Source: Zunongwangia profunda SM-A87 (GTDB lineage Bacteria > Bacteroidota > Bacteroidia > Flavobacteriales > Flavobacteriaceae). Taken from it: 64,000 bases of DNA. Position 1 is the stretch's first letter. The number at the start of each line of letters is the position of its first letter. The stretch is from NCBI RefSeq assembly GCF_000023465.1, contig NC_014041.1, positions 3,478,001 to 3,542,000 of the forward strand, read 5' to 3'. The position numbers were made by a program, and so were the translations under genes. This document shows positions 19,075 to 28,102 of the stretch, in pieces. The notes under the pieces were generated by a model. That model ran no database searches and was not told the DNA's origin. It was given only the letters and a program-made list of their open reading frames with translations.

Positions 19075-19669
19075 TGATATTATTTTTAAGTGAGTCGCAA
19101 ACCTATTAAACGGTTTTAGCAAACTCGTTAACAATCTTTAAAGACATTATTATCTAAAAATGAATAGTAAATCAGTGAACAAAATCACAAATCACTGACT
19201 AATAAAACCTTATAAATATCGCTTGTTTTTATGTCCTTATACAGAATAACTATTTTATAATTAATTGTTAACGAATCTATAATCTGAAAGAAGGCGATTC
19301 GATAAAAGAATTGAAGATTATAACGCAGGTAGTTTATCTATTAAGAAGCTTACGAAGAATTAGTAAAGCAAGCCAAAGACTTGTCTAAAGACCAAGAGCG
19401 TTTAGCAAAAATGTAATGACTGAAGAAGTGCTTCAACTCTTGATCTTTAAAAAAAAGAAAAACTAATCAAAGACGAAGGGAAGAGCGTAAAGTTGGCAGC
19501 TTCACATTTATTGTAAATCCTTTTTGATTCCAATAAACAATTCTAATTCTAGAGTAGCAGAAAAAGAAAATAACTCAAAAAAATTGTACTAAATGGACTA
19601 CAAATTAGGGGTAGTCCATTTATACTTATTATCTTTTTTAGAACCTTTTCCTTATAAAATCGCTACTAT
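19075..19669. other. Intergenic region between susC and the HipBST operon
   Basis: No intact gene is seen. A short plus-strand stretch around 19346-19417 (AYEELVKQAKDLSKDQERL, then KM and a stop) reads like protein and could be a fragment of a lost gene, but stops flank it on both sides. The promoter of the susC cluster should lie just above 19074. This stretch marks the left border of the defence island; no tRNA or att-like repeat was found in it. Confidence 0.35.
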
Positions 19670-20602
19670 TTATTCGCGCAGAAGTATTTTATATCTATTT
19701 TCTAGCATGTTGATATACGCTTTTTGCATCTCTTCACTTAAAAATGAATTTCGAATTAGACCTATAGTCTTGTTTTTAGATTTTCGGAAGCGTTTAAAGA
19801 CACTATTTACTTGTCTTTGAGTTAATCCTAAATCTAGGCCAAAATCAATTAGTAATTTTCTAGTAATTTTTTTCTTTTTCCCTGCAAGTGTTAAAGCTAA
19901 CTCTTCCTCATCGTCTGGGTTTACGATGGATACATTCAATAAATCGTAAGCTGGAGAAAGCGTCCATCCATAATCTGCTTTTATCAAAGAAAAATTTTTT
20001 AAGTGCATATCATTATTTCCCGTTAAAAAGCTAAAAATACTTAATTCGTAATAGCGAAGCAGATCCAATAAGGTGTTTTCAGCATACTCGTTAATCGCTT
20101 TTCCGATGCGCTCCATAGAACCTCGATATTTATCGAATGCTTCTACAATCTGAAACATATCGATCATATGAATTTTTAATCCGTTATCTTTTCGATCTAC
20201 TCGCTTAGTGATATAAGATAACTCCCCTGAAGAAAGCCGAATCAATGAATGTGGAACTACAGAAATATTGAATAATTCGGCCATTTTCATAGTGACGTGT
20301 TCATTCGCTGGCATTTCGGAATAATCTGCTGAAGGTGGTTTAAAAATAAAATTTCCGCCTAAAGCACCTACCACGGTAAGTCGCTGATCGCTACTATTTT
20401 CGAATAATGACATGGATAATTTGGGTTGCACACCAGGAACAGAGATACTACGCTCCACAACCTGCTCGGCCAGTTCTGCCATTTCCTGAATTGAATAGGG
20501 AATCTTAGGCGGCGCTTTTGTTCCGAAAAACTTTAAGCTACATTCTTCATGAAAGTCGCTTTCTCCAAAAAGCTCTTTGTAACAATATAAGCACTTACTC
20601 AT
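19670..20602 (-). CDS. hipT: HipT-type serine/threonine kinase toxin
   Basis: The product has 310 aa from the ATG at 20602, which overlaps the preceding gene by 8 bp; an upstream ATG at 20626 would add 8 residues. It is much shorter than HipA (about 440 aa) because the N-terminal subdomain is encoded separately. A Cys-rich start (CLYCYKELFGESDFHEEC) precedes the kinase. The Gly-rich loop carries S52-I-S54, matching the SxS autophosphorylation motif known in HipT; the catalytic loop is GNNDMHLKN with Asp198 and Asn203, and the metal-binding Asp220 lies in SPAYDLL. HipT of E. coli phosphorylates tryptophanyl-tRNA synthetase and stops growth; the target here is not known. Confidence 0.88.
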   Translation of the reverse strand: MSKCLYCYKELFGESDFHEECSLKFFGTKAPPKIPYSIQEMAELAEQVVERSISVPGVQPKLSMSLFENSSDQRLTVVGALGGNFIFKPPSADYSEMPANEHVTMKMAELFNISVVPHSLIRLSSGELSYITKRVDRKDNGLKIHMIDMFQIVEAFDKYRGSMERIGKAINEYAENTLLDLLRYYELSIFSFLTGNNDMHLKNFSLIKADYGWTLSPAYDLLNVSIVNPDDEEELALTLAGKKKKITRKLLIDFGLDLGLTQRQVNSVFKRFRKSKNKTIGLIRNSFLSEEMQKAYINMLENRYKILLRE

Positions 20603-20927
20603 CTTCGTCAAATATTGGTTCAACACTTACTGCGCCTATACAGTTTTTACAACAAGCCAATAATAATCCCATACGGTCATTTCTATTAATCTTCCAGTTT
20701 TTAGAAGCAATATCCAATAGCCAACCTTCAGGAATTAAACCTTCGAAAAAGGCAAAAAGCCGTTTTTCTTTATATTCTTTTTCACGAACAGGCATCGTAA
20801 ACGTGACAAATTGATTAGGATAATTACGAACATAATCCTCTTCATATTGAAACACAAACTCGCCATCATTGGTTTCGGTCAATTTACCGCAATAAATGGT
20901 ATCGTAAAAAATCTTAGCTTGCCTCAT
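20595..20927 (-). CDS. hipS: HipS-type protein (separate HipA N-terminal subdomain)
   Basis: The 110-aa protein corresponds to the N-terminal subdomain of HipA kinases (YKEKRLFAFFEGLIPEGWLLDI, then NRNDRMGLLLACCKNCIGAV). It lacks any kinase motif. In the three-gene HipBST systems this piece is a separate protein that counteracts the kinase, a known difference from two-gene HipBA. It overlaps hipB by 14 bp and hipT by 8 bp, so the three are translated from one message in the order hipB - hipS - hipT, as in E. coli HipBST. Confidence 0.87.
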   Translation of the reverse strand: MRQAKIFYDTIYCGKLTETNDGEFVFQYEEDYVRNYPNQFVTFTMPVREKEYKEKRLFAFFEGLIPEGWLLDIASKNWKINRNDRMGLLLACCKNCIGAVSVEPIFDEDE

Positions 20928-21135
20928 AAGTTTCTATGTCTTTTAAACCAACTGGTGCGAGCTTATGACCAAACATTTTTAGAACCTGGTTTACTTTATC
21001 CAAATTTAAATTTGTTTGATTTTGTTCAATTTTTCGAATAACGGTCAACGCTACCCCGGCACGATCAGCAAACTCTTCTTGCGTTAAGTTTACTTCTTTT
21101 CTCCGCGCTTTTACAAATGACGCCAATTCTTCCAT
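20914..21135 (-). CDS. hipB: HipB-type XRE-family DNA-binding protein
   Basis: The 73-aa protein is a single helix-turn-helix domain (LTQEEFADRAGVALTVIRK, EQNQTNLNLDKVNQVLKMFG) of the Cro/C1 type. It is the first gene of the HipBST operon and probably represses it through the three palindromes found directly upstream. In HipBST of E. coli, HipB mainly acts as repressor and strengthens inhibition by HipS; the role here is inferred from that system. Confidence 0.88.
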   Translation of the reverse strand: MEELASFVKARRKEVNLTQEEFADRAGVALTVIRKIEQNQTNLNLDKVNQVLKMFGHKLAPVGLKDIETYEAS

Positions 21136-21153
21136 TATATGTTTTAACGTATA
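21136..21153. promoter_or_regulatory. HipB operator-like palindrome O1
   Basis: TATATG-N6-CGTATA, one mismatch from the perfect palindrome seen in O2 and O3. It lies directly before the hipB start codon (21135), where bound repressor would block transcription or translation initiation. Confidence 0.6.
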
Positions 21154-21175
21154 ATTTTAGTCAAATATAGTAAAT

Positions 21176-21193
21176 TATATGCAATTCCATATA
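21176..21193. promoter_or_regulatory. HipB operator-like palindrome O2
   Basis: TATATG-N6-CATATA is a perfect 6-bp inverted repeat with a 6-bp spacer. It starts exactly 40 bp after O1. Confidence 0.65.
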
Positions 21194-21215
21194 ACATTCT
21201 TTAATAACTATTTAT

Positions 21216-21233
21216 TATATGTTTTTACATATA
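21216..21233. promoter_or_regulatory. HipB operator-like palindrome O3
   Basis: TATATG-N6-CATATA is again a perfect 6-bp inverted repeat with a 6-bp spacer, starting exactly 40 bp after O2. The even spacing suggests cooperative binding or looping of the repressor complex. Confidence 0.65.
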
Positions 21234-21301
21234 GTTTCGAAATAAATCAAAAAACTTTCTATATAAGCAATTGAAACATCTCAACCTGCTAGAAGTATAA
21301 A

Positions 21302-21529
21302 TCATAACTTTTCTAACCAATCATCAATATTATCAATTCGTTCCAAGTTTCCTCTTCGCGCTTCTTCAATAGCGGCTTTAGTAGCCTCATTAGGAATATT
21401 ACCTATATCATCAGCTAATACTTTTTCTACGTAGCTATTTAAACTGCATTGTTTTGCCTTAGCTTCCTCTTTTAACATATCCAGGAGATCACTATCTAAC
21501 TGCAATGTTAGTCTAACTTTTTTATCCAT
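21302..21529 (-). CDS. Ribbon-helix-helix antitoxin-like protein, no partner toxin seen
   Basis: The 75-aa protein begins with a ribbon-helix-helix-like strand and helices (KVRLTLQLDSDLLDMLKEEA, SLNSYVEKVLADDI) and ends in an acidic, helical tail (IEEARRGNLERIDNIDDWLEKL) like the toxin-binding tails of type II antitoxins. No toxin-sized ORF accompanies it: downstream lies the HipBST operator region and upstream a 258-bp gap. It may be an orphan antitoxin or a regulator. The product family is not identified more closely. Confidence 0.65.
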   Translation of the reverse strand: MDKKVRLTLQLDSDLLDMLKEEAKAKQCSLNSYVEKVLADDIGNIPNEATKAAIEEARRGNLERIDNIDDWLEKL

Positions 21530-21787
21530 GATTTAATATAGAATTAAGCATTTAAAATAAATAATAAGACTTAAGGTGATAAGGTACCTATTTTTAGAAA
21601 AACTGCTTTTATATTACTTTTTAAACACTGTTTCAATTTTAATGCTAAAAATATGATGAATGCTAATTATGCATTTTTGTCACGGATTGATATAAAATTT
21701 TTATTATTTTTAACACTTAGTGACCTATTAAGCAATTCTATAACATCCTCTAGTATTTAAACTCGACTTGATATAAATTATCACTAA

Positions 21788-23137
21788 ATGCCTATACAAA
21801 AGAAAACTTACGAACCCGATAAAGAAACAGATAGAGCTAAAAACATCAAAGGTGAAATTATATATATAGATGATGCCGAAAGTGGTCGAAAAGGTTATTC
21901 TTGCATAGGTTGTGATAAACCAATGCAGGCCAATATTCAAAGAAAAAATCCAACTCATCAATCCTATTTTAGTCACATCCCTGTAGATGTGAGTAAAGGT
22001 GAAAAGAAATGTACTTATAGCAACCGCGAACAACGAGAAATTATTGCTTCAGATATTTTACAGCGTATTAAGAGAATAAAAGTTCCAGACGTTGTAAAAT
22101 ACCCTCCTAAAGGAATTGATAAGAATCCAGTAAAGCTAAAACATTCGCAGTTTATAGATGCCTTTAAAGTAAGATCTGAACTAACATTTTATGAAGATGA
22201 AGAAGGAAACATACACTATGGAAAAAATCCAGAGATAAACGATCGTTACTTGTTATTAAGACCAGATGTAACTTTTTTTAATCATAACGGTGATCCAATA
22301 CTATTTATTGAGCTTGTGGTAACCCATAAAATTAGTGATGAAAAGAAAATTAAGTTAAGAAGACTAGGGATAAATACTATAAGCATTATCGTACCTAGAG
22401 GGTCAGACCAGGAAATTGAAGAAAATTTTAGAAGTGTTAAGAATGTAAAATGGGAATACAATGAAGTCGAAGCCAGTACCACATATTTATCAGTTTCCAA
22501 TAGAGCTACAGAAGGAATATTGGAATTTGATAAACAGCAAAGAGGAATTTTTGGAGAAACTACCTTATGCAGAAAAAGCAGAATTAACAACACTATACGG
22601 ACAATTAAAAAGTGCCTGGGAGGAAAATCATACCATAGAACTGAACAAGACTTTAGACGAGAAATATTTAGAATTAAGGAAGCTACAGAAAGAGAAGAAA
22701 AAAAATTGGCTGAACTGGAAAGCGAATATCAGAAGGAAATACGAGCTGAATATGCAGGAGGGAATCTCGATATTGAAAACCAGGGAAGAGAAGTTGACTC
22801 AAAAGAGGAATCACTTCAACTTGAAATTGAACACTTGGAAGGAAGATATCATTCAAAAAGAGAACAGCTTGAAACCGCACGAAGAGAAGTTGAAGATTTT
22901 GAATTCTCTAAAAGAAAAATTGAGGAAAGAATCGGAGAAATCATTGAAGATAGAGAGCAAATTGAAGAAAGACTACTTGAAGAAATTAGAAGAGATTCCT
23001 CCCAACTTACCAAAAGAATTAGAGCTTTACTGGAAGCACGAAGATTTCTCGGGATTTACTCCACTGCTAAATGCGATAACGAAAGATACCAAAGGGCGTA
23101 TGAACTTTTTAGAAAGGGAACTTGGGAAAAAGGATAA
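21788..23137 (+). CDS. CoiA-like/DUF6035-type protein: zinc motif, PD-(D/E)XK-like core, long coiled coil
   Basis: The 449-aa protein has three parts. A putative zinc site is formed by Cys39, Cys42, His63 (in YFSHI) and Cys75. A PD-(D/E)XK-like core follows with Pro159-Asp160 in LLRPDVTFF and Glu175 with Lys181 in FIELVVTHK. Residues about 285-410 form a highly charged coiled coil. This arrangement resembles CoiA-like and DUF6035 proteins found in defence islands, but no function is established. A second reading frame is open across 22461-23189; the annotated frame is preferred because its third codon positions are A/T-rich like neighbouring genes and it continues the conserved N-terminal part. 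It begins a run of five defence-type genes. Confidence 0.75.
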   Translation: MPIQKKTYEPDKETDRAKNIKGEIIYIDDAESGRKGYSCIGCDKPMQANIQRKNPTHQSYFSHIPVDVSKGEKKCTYSNREQREIIASDILQRIKRIKVPDVVKYPPKGIDKNPVKLKHSQFIDAFKVRSELTFYEDEEGNIHYGKNPEINDRYLLLRPDVTFFNHNGDPILFIELVVTHKISDEKKIKLRRLGINTISIIVPRGSDQEIEENFRSVKNVKWEYNEVEASTTYLSVSNRATEGILEFDKQQRGIFGETTLCRKSRINNTIRTIKKCLGGKSYHRTEQDFRREIFRIKEATEREEKKLAELESEYQKEIRAEYAGGNLDIENQGREVDSKEESLQLEIEHLEGRYHSKREQLETARREVEDFEFSKRKIEERIGEIIEDREQIEERLLEEIRRDSSQLTKRIRALLEARRFLGIYSTAKCDNERYQRAYELFRKGTWEKG

Positions 23138-23196
23138 AACACTAGATTGGTTTATGGAAGAGTTTAAAAAAGAGATTGAAAAAAAGTAAAGATTAA

Positions 23197-24441
23197 ATGC
23201 ACAAACACAGAATCACTCCTGAAGCAACTAAGAATTTACTTCAGGAAGTTCAAAAAATCATCGAGAAACATAAAATTTTAGCAATAAAAAAAGGTGAAGA
23301 TTTTAATTTATTTTCAATTATGCAGATGGAAAGTAATGAAACCTTTACCCATTCGGCAATTATATCTGCATTGCTTGATCCAAAAGGAAATCATTATAAA
23401 GGTGAATTATTTCTTGAATTATTTTTAGATGAAATTAAGTACGATTATACCGGAGAAAGACTGGAATTAACAGTAATTAAAACTGAATTCCATATTGGCA
23501 AAATTGACAATAAATGTGAGAAAGGAGGGTTTATCGATATTCTTATAGAGTTTTCATCAGGAAAAACTATTGCAATAGAGAATAAAATCTATGCTAATGA
23601 TCAACCTGGCCAACTATATCGATACAAGCAATACAATAGAAAAAAAACAAGTATTTATTATCTAAATTTATTTGGAGTTAAACCTAGTGAACATAGTCAC
23701 AAAACTCTCAAAGAAAACGAAGACTATAATATTCTTTCTTATCAAAATCATATTTTAAAATGGTTAAAAAAATGTATTGAGAATTCTACAAATGAACTCA
23801 TCGTAAATAGTTCGATTAAACAATACTTTATTTTAATTCAAAAACTAACACATACTATGGACAAAACACGTGAGAAAGAATTAAAAAATGCCATTATTGA
23901 TAATCTTGAAGCTGCAAAATACGTGAGTCATAACTACACTAATATAATTTATAATATAAGAGAACAATTTAGGCAACATCTTATTAATAGCTTGAAAACA
24001 GAATTAACTGTAGATTACGTAGTAAGGGAGGGGAAAACTCCTAATAATGAATTCTCTCATATTTTTATACAACCTAGAAATTTTAAAAATAAGAAAATTG
24101 AATTTGCTATAGAGTCCTTTAGTGGAAGAGGGAATCATGGAGGGAAATTATACATAGGAATAATTGATCGTCTTCAAACTAAACCGAACATTAAATTCAT
24201 CAATACAACAGAAGATAAATATTTATCTGAATGGTGGCCTGTTACTAGGCTCATAAAAACGATGCAAGGAAACAATTTCCATTTAAATAGCGAAAGCTTA
24301 CTTAAAAAGATTTCAGATCAAAATTCCCCAATGTGTGAAAAATTAGTCAATCATGTTACGGAACAAGCAGTAGATTTTATTCAGGAATACACATCAACAT
24401 TACTAGAAGTTCAAAATAACGCCTTAAAAGAAGAAGCTTAA
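23197..24441 (+). CDS. PD-(D/E)XK nuclease superfamily protein (PDDEXK_4 type)
   Basis: The 414-aa protein shows the core of this nuclease group: ETFTHSAIISALLDPKGNH (residues 48-66), then Asp114 in GFIDILIEF and Glu128-x-Lys130 in AIENKIYANDQPGQLYRY. The distal Gln residues (136 and 139) fit the family. The C-terminal half (about 230-414) is not recognised and may bind DNA or a partner. It starts 59 bp after the coiled-coil gene and ends 19 bp before the GIY-YIG gene on the same strand, so the three probably form one operon with the Gabija-like pair. Confidence 0.85.
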   Translation: MHKHRITPEATKNLLQEVQKIIEKHKILAIKKGEDFNLFSIMQMESNETFTHSAIISALLDPKGNHYKGELFLELFLDEIKYDYTGERLELTVIKTEFHIGKIDNKCEKGGFIDILIEFSSGKTIAIENKIYANDQPGQLYRYKQYNRKKTSIYYLNLFGVKPSEHSHKTLKENEDYNILSYQNHILKWLKKCIENSTNELIVNSSIKQYFILIQKLTHTMDKTREKELKNAIIDNLEAAKYVSHNYTNIIYNIREQFRQHLINSLKTELTVDYVVREGKTPNNEFSHIFIQPRNFKNKKIEFAIESFSGRGNHGGKLYIGIIDRLQTKPNIKFINTTEDKYLSEWWPVTRLIKTMQGNNFHLNSESLLKKISDQNSPMCEKLVNHVTEQAVDFIQEYTSTLLEVQNNALKEEA

Positions 24442-24460
24442 TTTAAAAAGAGTAATTGTT

Positions 24461-25042
24461 TTGCAAGAAATAGATTCAAACAGCTTAATAAAACATTTTG
24501 AAGAATTGCAGGAAGTTTGTGATTTATGGAATCCTTTAAAGAATAAAATTTCATATAAAATTTTTACTAATAGAGATGGAACTCTAGAGGGTATAGGTCA
24601 TTCAACAGCAATTAAAAAAATAGCAAATAAAATTTTTGATTACAATAAAAAAAAGCCTGTTACTATAAACGAAGACTTTGCTGGTCTTTACTTATTTTCA
24701 AAAGATAGTAAACCATTTTACTGTGGTATTTCCAGAAATGTAATAAAGCGCATTTTAGATCATCAGAAAGGTTCTACAAAATCGATGGCTACATTGGCAC
24801 ATAGAATTGCAAAAAATAAAAATTCAGACACATCAGAGCATAAATACCTTGAAGCCTTCAATGGAGAACGTGCGAAATTACTCGACTGTGAAATTTCTTT
24901 AATTAAATTTTACGATCCAGATTACGAAGCTTATAAAAATGATAAAATGACTCAACATAAGGAGGAAATAATGCTTTACCTTTTTGAAGTATTTGTTTCG
25001 GTACATTATAATACTGAGCATAATTCTTTCAGGACACATTAA
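24461..25042 (+). CDS. GIY-YIG nuclease domain protein
   Basis: The 193-aa protein contains a GIY-YIG core: GLY at 75-77, YCG at 87-89, followed by ISRNVIKRILDHQ with the conserved Arg and His of the second motif, and a late Glu in LYLFEVFVSVHYNTEHNSF near the C-terminus. The start is a TTG at 24461, 19 bp after the preceding stop. Residues 1-70 do not match a known domain. GIY-YIG nucleases occur in restriction enzymes, homing enzymes and repair; the cluster of defence genes makes an anti-phage role the best guess. Confidence 0.82.
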   Translation: MQEIDSNSLIKHFEELQEVCDLWNPLKNKISYKIFTNRDGTLEGIGHSTAIKKIANKIFDYNKKKPVTINEDFAGLYLFSKDSKPFYCGISRNVIKRILDHQKGSTKSMATLAHRIAKNKNSDTSEHKYLEAFNGERAKLLDCEISLIKFYDPDYEAYKNDKMTQHKEEIMLYLFEVFVSVHYNTEHNSFRTH

Positions 25043-25089
25043 ATAAAATATTAAAATTAATAAGTAACAGTACTAAAATTAAATGTAAA

Positions 25090-27021
25090 GTGTATCTAGC
25101 AAAACTAACCATAGAAAACTTTAGAGGTATCAAAAAAATGATACTGGAATTTCAGAAGCGCATTAATATCTTAATTGGAGAAAATGGCAGTAATAAATCT
25201 GCGGTTATTGATGCCATACGCTTGCTCTACAATATGGGAGAACAATTAAGGGATCTATCTGTTGGTTTTTCAGATTTTCACGAAAGTGTGACAACTAATA
25301 CTGACGGTAGTATTACAATAGATCGCTCTAGCAAGATTAAAATCTCTTTCGAATTTAGAGGATTGTCTGCATCTCAAAAAGGTGCATTGTATGAATATAT
25401 GGTCATTGATCCTGAAGATGATGAAAATGAATATGCAGGGATTACATTAACCTTTGAAGATAAGGGAGGAAAATATCCAGTATCATCTTATTATACAGGA
25501 AATGTAGAAGGTCAACGTGCAGATTATAAAACATTTGAGATTTTTCAGCATTATTATTTAAGTGGATTACGTGACAGTACAAAGGATCTTTTAAGCAATA
25601 GAGGCAACGTTTTAGGACGTGTCATAAAAAGACGTGTTGAAAAAAACGAGTCAGAAGCGAAAATTGAACAAATTATGACAGATGCTAATGATAGGTTGCT
25701 AGAACAACCAGAAGTATCTGAAACTCGTTCTGGGGTAAATGATAATCTATCTAGCATTTACCAGCGTTTTAGAGACAATCAGATAGGGCTTCAAATTGAA
25801 CAATCTAAAACAGAGTACATTGTAAATGCTATTAAGCCTTATTTACCTCACGATAGGGTATTGTTAAGTGGAGATGGTTTTTCTCTTTGGCAAAATAGCT
25901 TAGGACAAAACAACCTTATATACATTGCAACAGTTTTAGGAGATATAAAGCATCAAATAGAAGAAAATAAAATTCCTCATTTTGCGCTATTGATAGAAGA
26001 GCCAGAGGCGCACTTACATCCGCAGTTGCAGTTAAGTTTGTGTGGATTCTTGAGAGATTCTAGTACTTCAAAAAATAGCCAACTTTTTATTACCAGTCAT
26101 TCGCCCACCTTAACTTCAAAAGTTCCTTTAAAAAACTTGATTCTGTTAGATAAAAAAGCTTTCAGACTTTCTAAGCAATTCAAAAACAGAGAAGATGAAT
26201 CTATCATTGAAAACACGCGAGCAGGAACTAAGATCACAAATGCTAGATTTCAATTTAGGCAAGACCAGCTGGAGCGTTATATAGATGTTACTAAATCTCA
26301 ATTATTGTTTGCAAAGGCGATACTTTTTGTAGAAGGAATTTCTGAAGAATTGCTTATAACTGCGTTTACGGAGCTTAAAAATTATCGTTTAGAAGATTAC
26401 AGGATCGAACTTGTCAATGTAGGTGGGACAAGTTTCTATCCTTTTATGCATCTTTTCAACTCTTCAAAAAATGAAAAGGCCATTTTAAAGCCCATAACTA
26501 TTCTCACTGATAATGATAAGTTTCCTAAATCAAAGCGAAAAGAATTTAAGTTTGAAAAACTTATATTGGATGATTACGATGTATTAGATACTCTCGATGC
26601 AGAAATTCAAGATGCAGCACCTAATTGTAGAGTCGCAAATTTGAACTCTGTTGCAAATGCTCAAGCTCATATAAAAATCTTTGATGCAGAAAAAACTTTT
26701 GAATACGAACTTGCACTTGCCAATGTCCCAAAAGATAAGAATGAATTAGAGAATAATTTTCTATTCAAATACATCCGAAAAAAAGATAAAAATAAAGCCG
26801 ATAATATATTAGAATACACAGCGACTATAGATGCCGATGATTGGGATGATGCATCAAGACGAAAAACTGCAATCCTAATGTGGAAAACGATTACTTCTAA
26901 GGGTACGTTTGCCCAAAATTTTTCCATCTACTTACTAAAGCACATCAAGAGAGCTCGCAAAGAATTTGAGGTTCCAAAATATATACTTAAAGGCTTGAAA
27001 CATTTAAAACAAGGTGTATGA
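25090..27021 (+). CDS. gajA: Gabija GajA-like ATPase/TOPRIM nuclease (OLD family)
   Basis: The 643-aa protein has an ABC-type ATPase split around a coiled region: P-loop GENGSNKS (30-37, with Asn where Gly is usual), signature-like SLGQNNL (270-276), Walker B ALLIEEPEAHLHPQ (299-312) and a switch His in TSHSP (335-339). A TOPRIM nuclease domain follows with Glu415 in LFVEGISEE and the DND pair at 474-476 in ILTDNDKF. This is the OLD-family layout of GajA. The start is a GTG at 25090. It overlaps the UvrD-like helicase gene by 4 bp (ATGA), the gajA - gajB order of Gabija. In known Gabija, GajA nicks phage DNA and GajB supports it. Confidence 0.85.
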   Translation: MYLAKLTIENFRGIKKMILEFQKRINILIGENGSNKSAVIDAIRLLYNMGEQLRDLSVGFSDFHESVTTNTDGSITIDRSSKIKISFEFRGLSASQKGALYEYMVIDPEDDENEYAGITLTFEDKGGKYPVSSYYTGNVEGQRADYKTFEIFQHYYLSGLRDSTKDLLSNRGNVLGRVIKRRVEKNESEAKIEQIMTDANDRLLEQPEVSETRSGVNDNLSSIYQRFRDNQIGLQIEQSKTEYIVNAIKPYLPHDRVLLSGDGFSLWQNSLGQNNLIYIATVLGDIKHQIEENKIPHFALLIEEPEAHLHPQLQLSLCGFLRDSSTSKNSQLFITSHSPTLTSKVPLKNLILLDKKAFRLSKQFKNREDESIIENTRAGTKITNARFQFRQDQLERYIDVTKSQLLFAKAILFVEGISEELLITAFTELKNYRLEDYRIELVNVGGTSFYPFMHLFNSSKNEKAILKPITILTDNDKFPKSKRKEFKFEKLILDDYDVLDTLDAEIQDAAPNCRVANLNSVANAQAHIKIFDAEKTFEYELALANVPKDKNELENNFLFKYIRKKDKNKADNILEYTATIDADDWDDASRRKTAILMWKTITSKGTFAQNFSIYLLKHIKRARKEFEVPKYILKGLKHLKQGV

Positions 27022-28097
27022 ATATAGATATTACTTCCGAACTTCAAGCCTATCTGGATGCTAGCGGCAAAGTAGTTTTAAATGCTTGCCCTGGCGGAGG
27101 AAAAACAACAGCTATCGCTCAAAAAATTATCAACCTTGAACCTCAATACTTAAAAAAATACGATGCATATTCTGGTATCGCTTGTTTATCCTTTACAAAC
27201 GCAGCAAAAGATGAACTCAACGAAACATACTCTAGACTCTGCGGAAAAACCTTGAGCTACCCAAGCATAATTAGTACCATAGATAGCTTTATAAATATCT
27301 ATATTACTTTACCATATTATTACTTATTACAACGTGATTTTGCTCGACCACGAATTCTTGAGAATAATAAGAAACTCAATAAATTCTGGAACATTACCTA
27401 CACTCAAAATGGAAAAGTTAAACAAGGCATAAGCCGACCATTATTGGAATTCAAAAATAAAGCGGGCAAATATTTATATTTTGTTTATCCACCTGCTGAC
27501 ATTCGCATAGAGCCAGATGGTACTTTCTCTTTAAAAGGTATTGTACCTTCAGAAGATAAAGTTGACCCTGAAAAATTTATTAATTACTGCAAATACATTA
27601 AGAATTGGCAATTTAAAAGAGGACTAATTACAACTAACGATTCTTCATTCATTGCGTTAACCTTGCTTAAGAAATTTCCTAAAATTGCAATTTGGCTTTC
27701 AAAACGATTTCCTCATATCATAGTAGACGAAGCTCAAGATAATTCTTTATTACAGCATCAAGTATTTGATAAGCTTCAAGAGCACGGACTTAAAAATATT
27801 GAATTTATTGGTGATCCCTATCAAAGTCTTTACGAGTTTAGGGATGCTAATCCACAATTGTTCTTATCCAAATTTCAGAACGATTCGTACCAAGGTTTAG
27901 AGCTTACAGATAATCGAAGGTCTCCGCAGCATATAATAGACTGCTTTTCTCTACTGCGACCTGATACTGCTTCAAAAATAAATACTGCTTGCACAGAGGA
28001 TTTAAAAGAGCCTATTTTAATATATAGATACAGCACAGAAGATCGTAGTAAAGTGGTTCAGCATTTTGATGATTATTGCTATGTAAATAATTCTGAC
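27018..28097 (+). pseudogene. gajB: Gabija GajB-like UvrD-type helicase, N-terminal fragment (split by IS110 element)
   Basis: The first 360 codons of a superfamily 1 helicase are present: Walker A ACPGGGKTT (23-31), motif Ia LSFTNAAKDEL, motif II HIIVDEAQDNS, motif III FIGDPYQSLYEFRD and motif IV ELTDNRRSP. The reading then enters the insertion element and stops at TAA 28098-28100. The remaining motifs V and VI are found in the same frame beyond the element (29760-30494). Joining 28097 to 29760 restores an uninterrupted 604-aa protein across VNNSD/QRKVVVRGN. As found, the gene is disrupted, so helicase function is probably lost unless the element excises. Confidence 0.88.
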
Positions 28098-28102
28098 TAA
28101 CG

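Noticed and set aside
22461..23189. A second long open frame (242 codons) over the 3' half of the CoiA-like gene, suggesting a frameshift at about 22460.
   Set aside because: The annotated frame stays open to 23137, has A/T-rich third positions with GAA, AGA and ATT typical of the neighbours, and continues the family-like text. The other frame has more G at third positions. Its last 17 codons look reasonable, so a late frameshift is not fully excluded.
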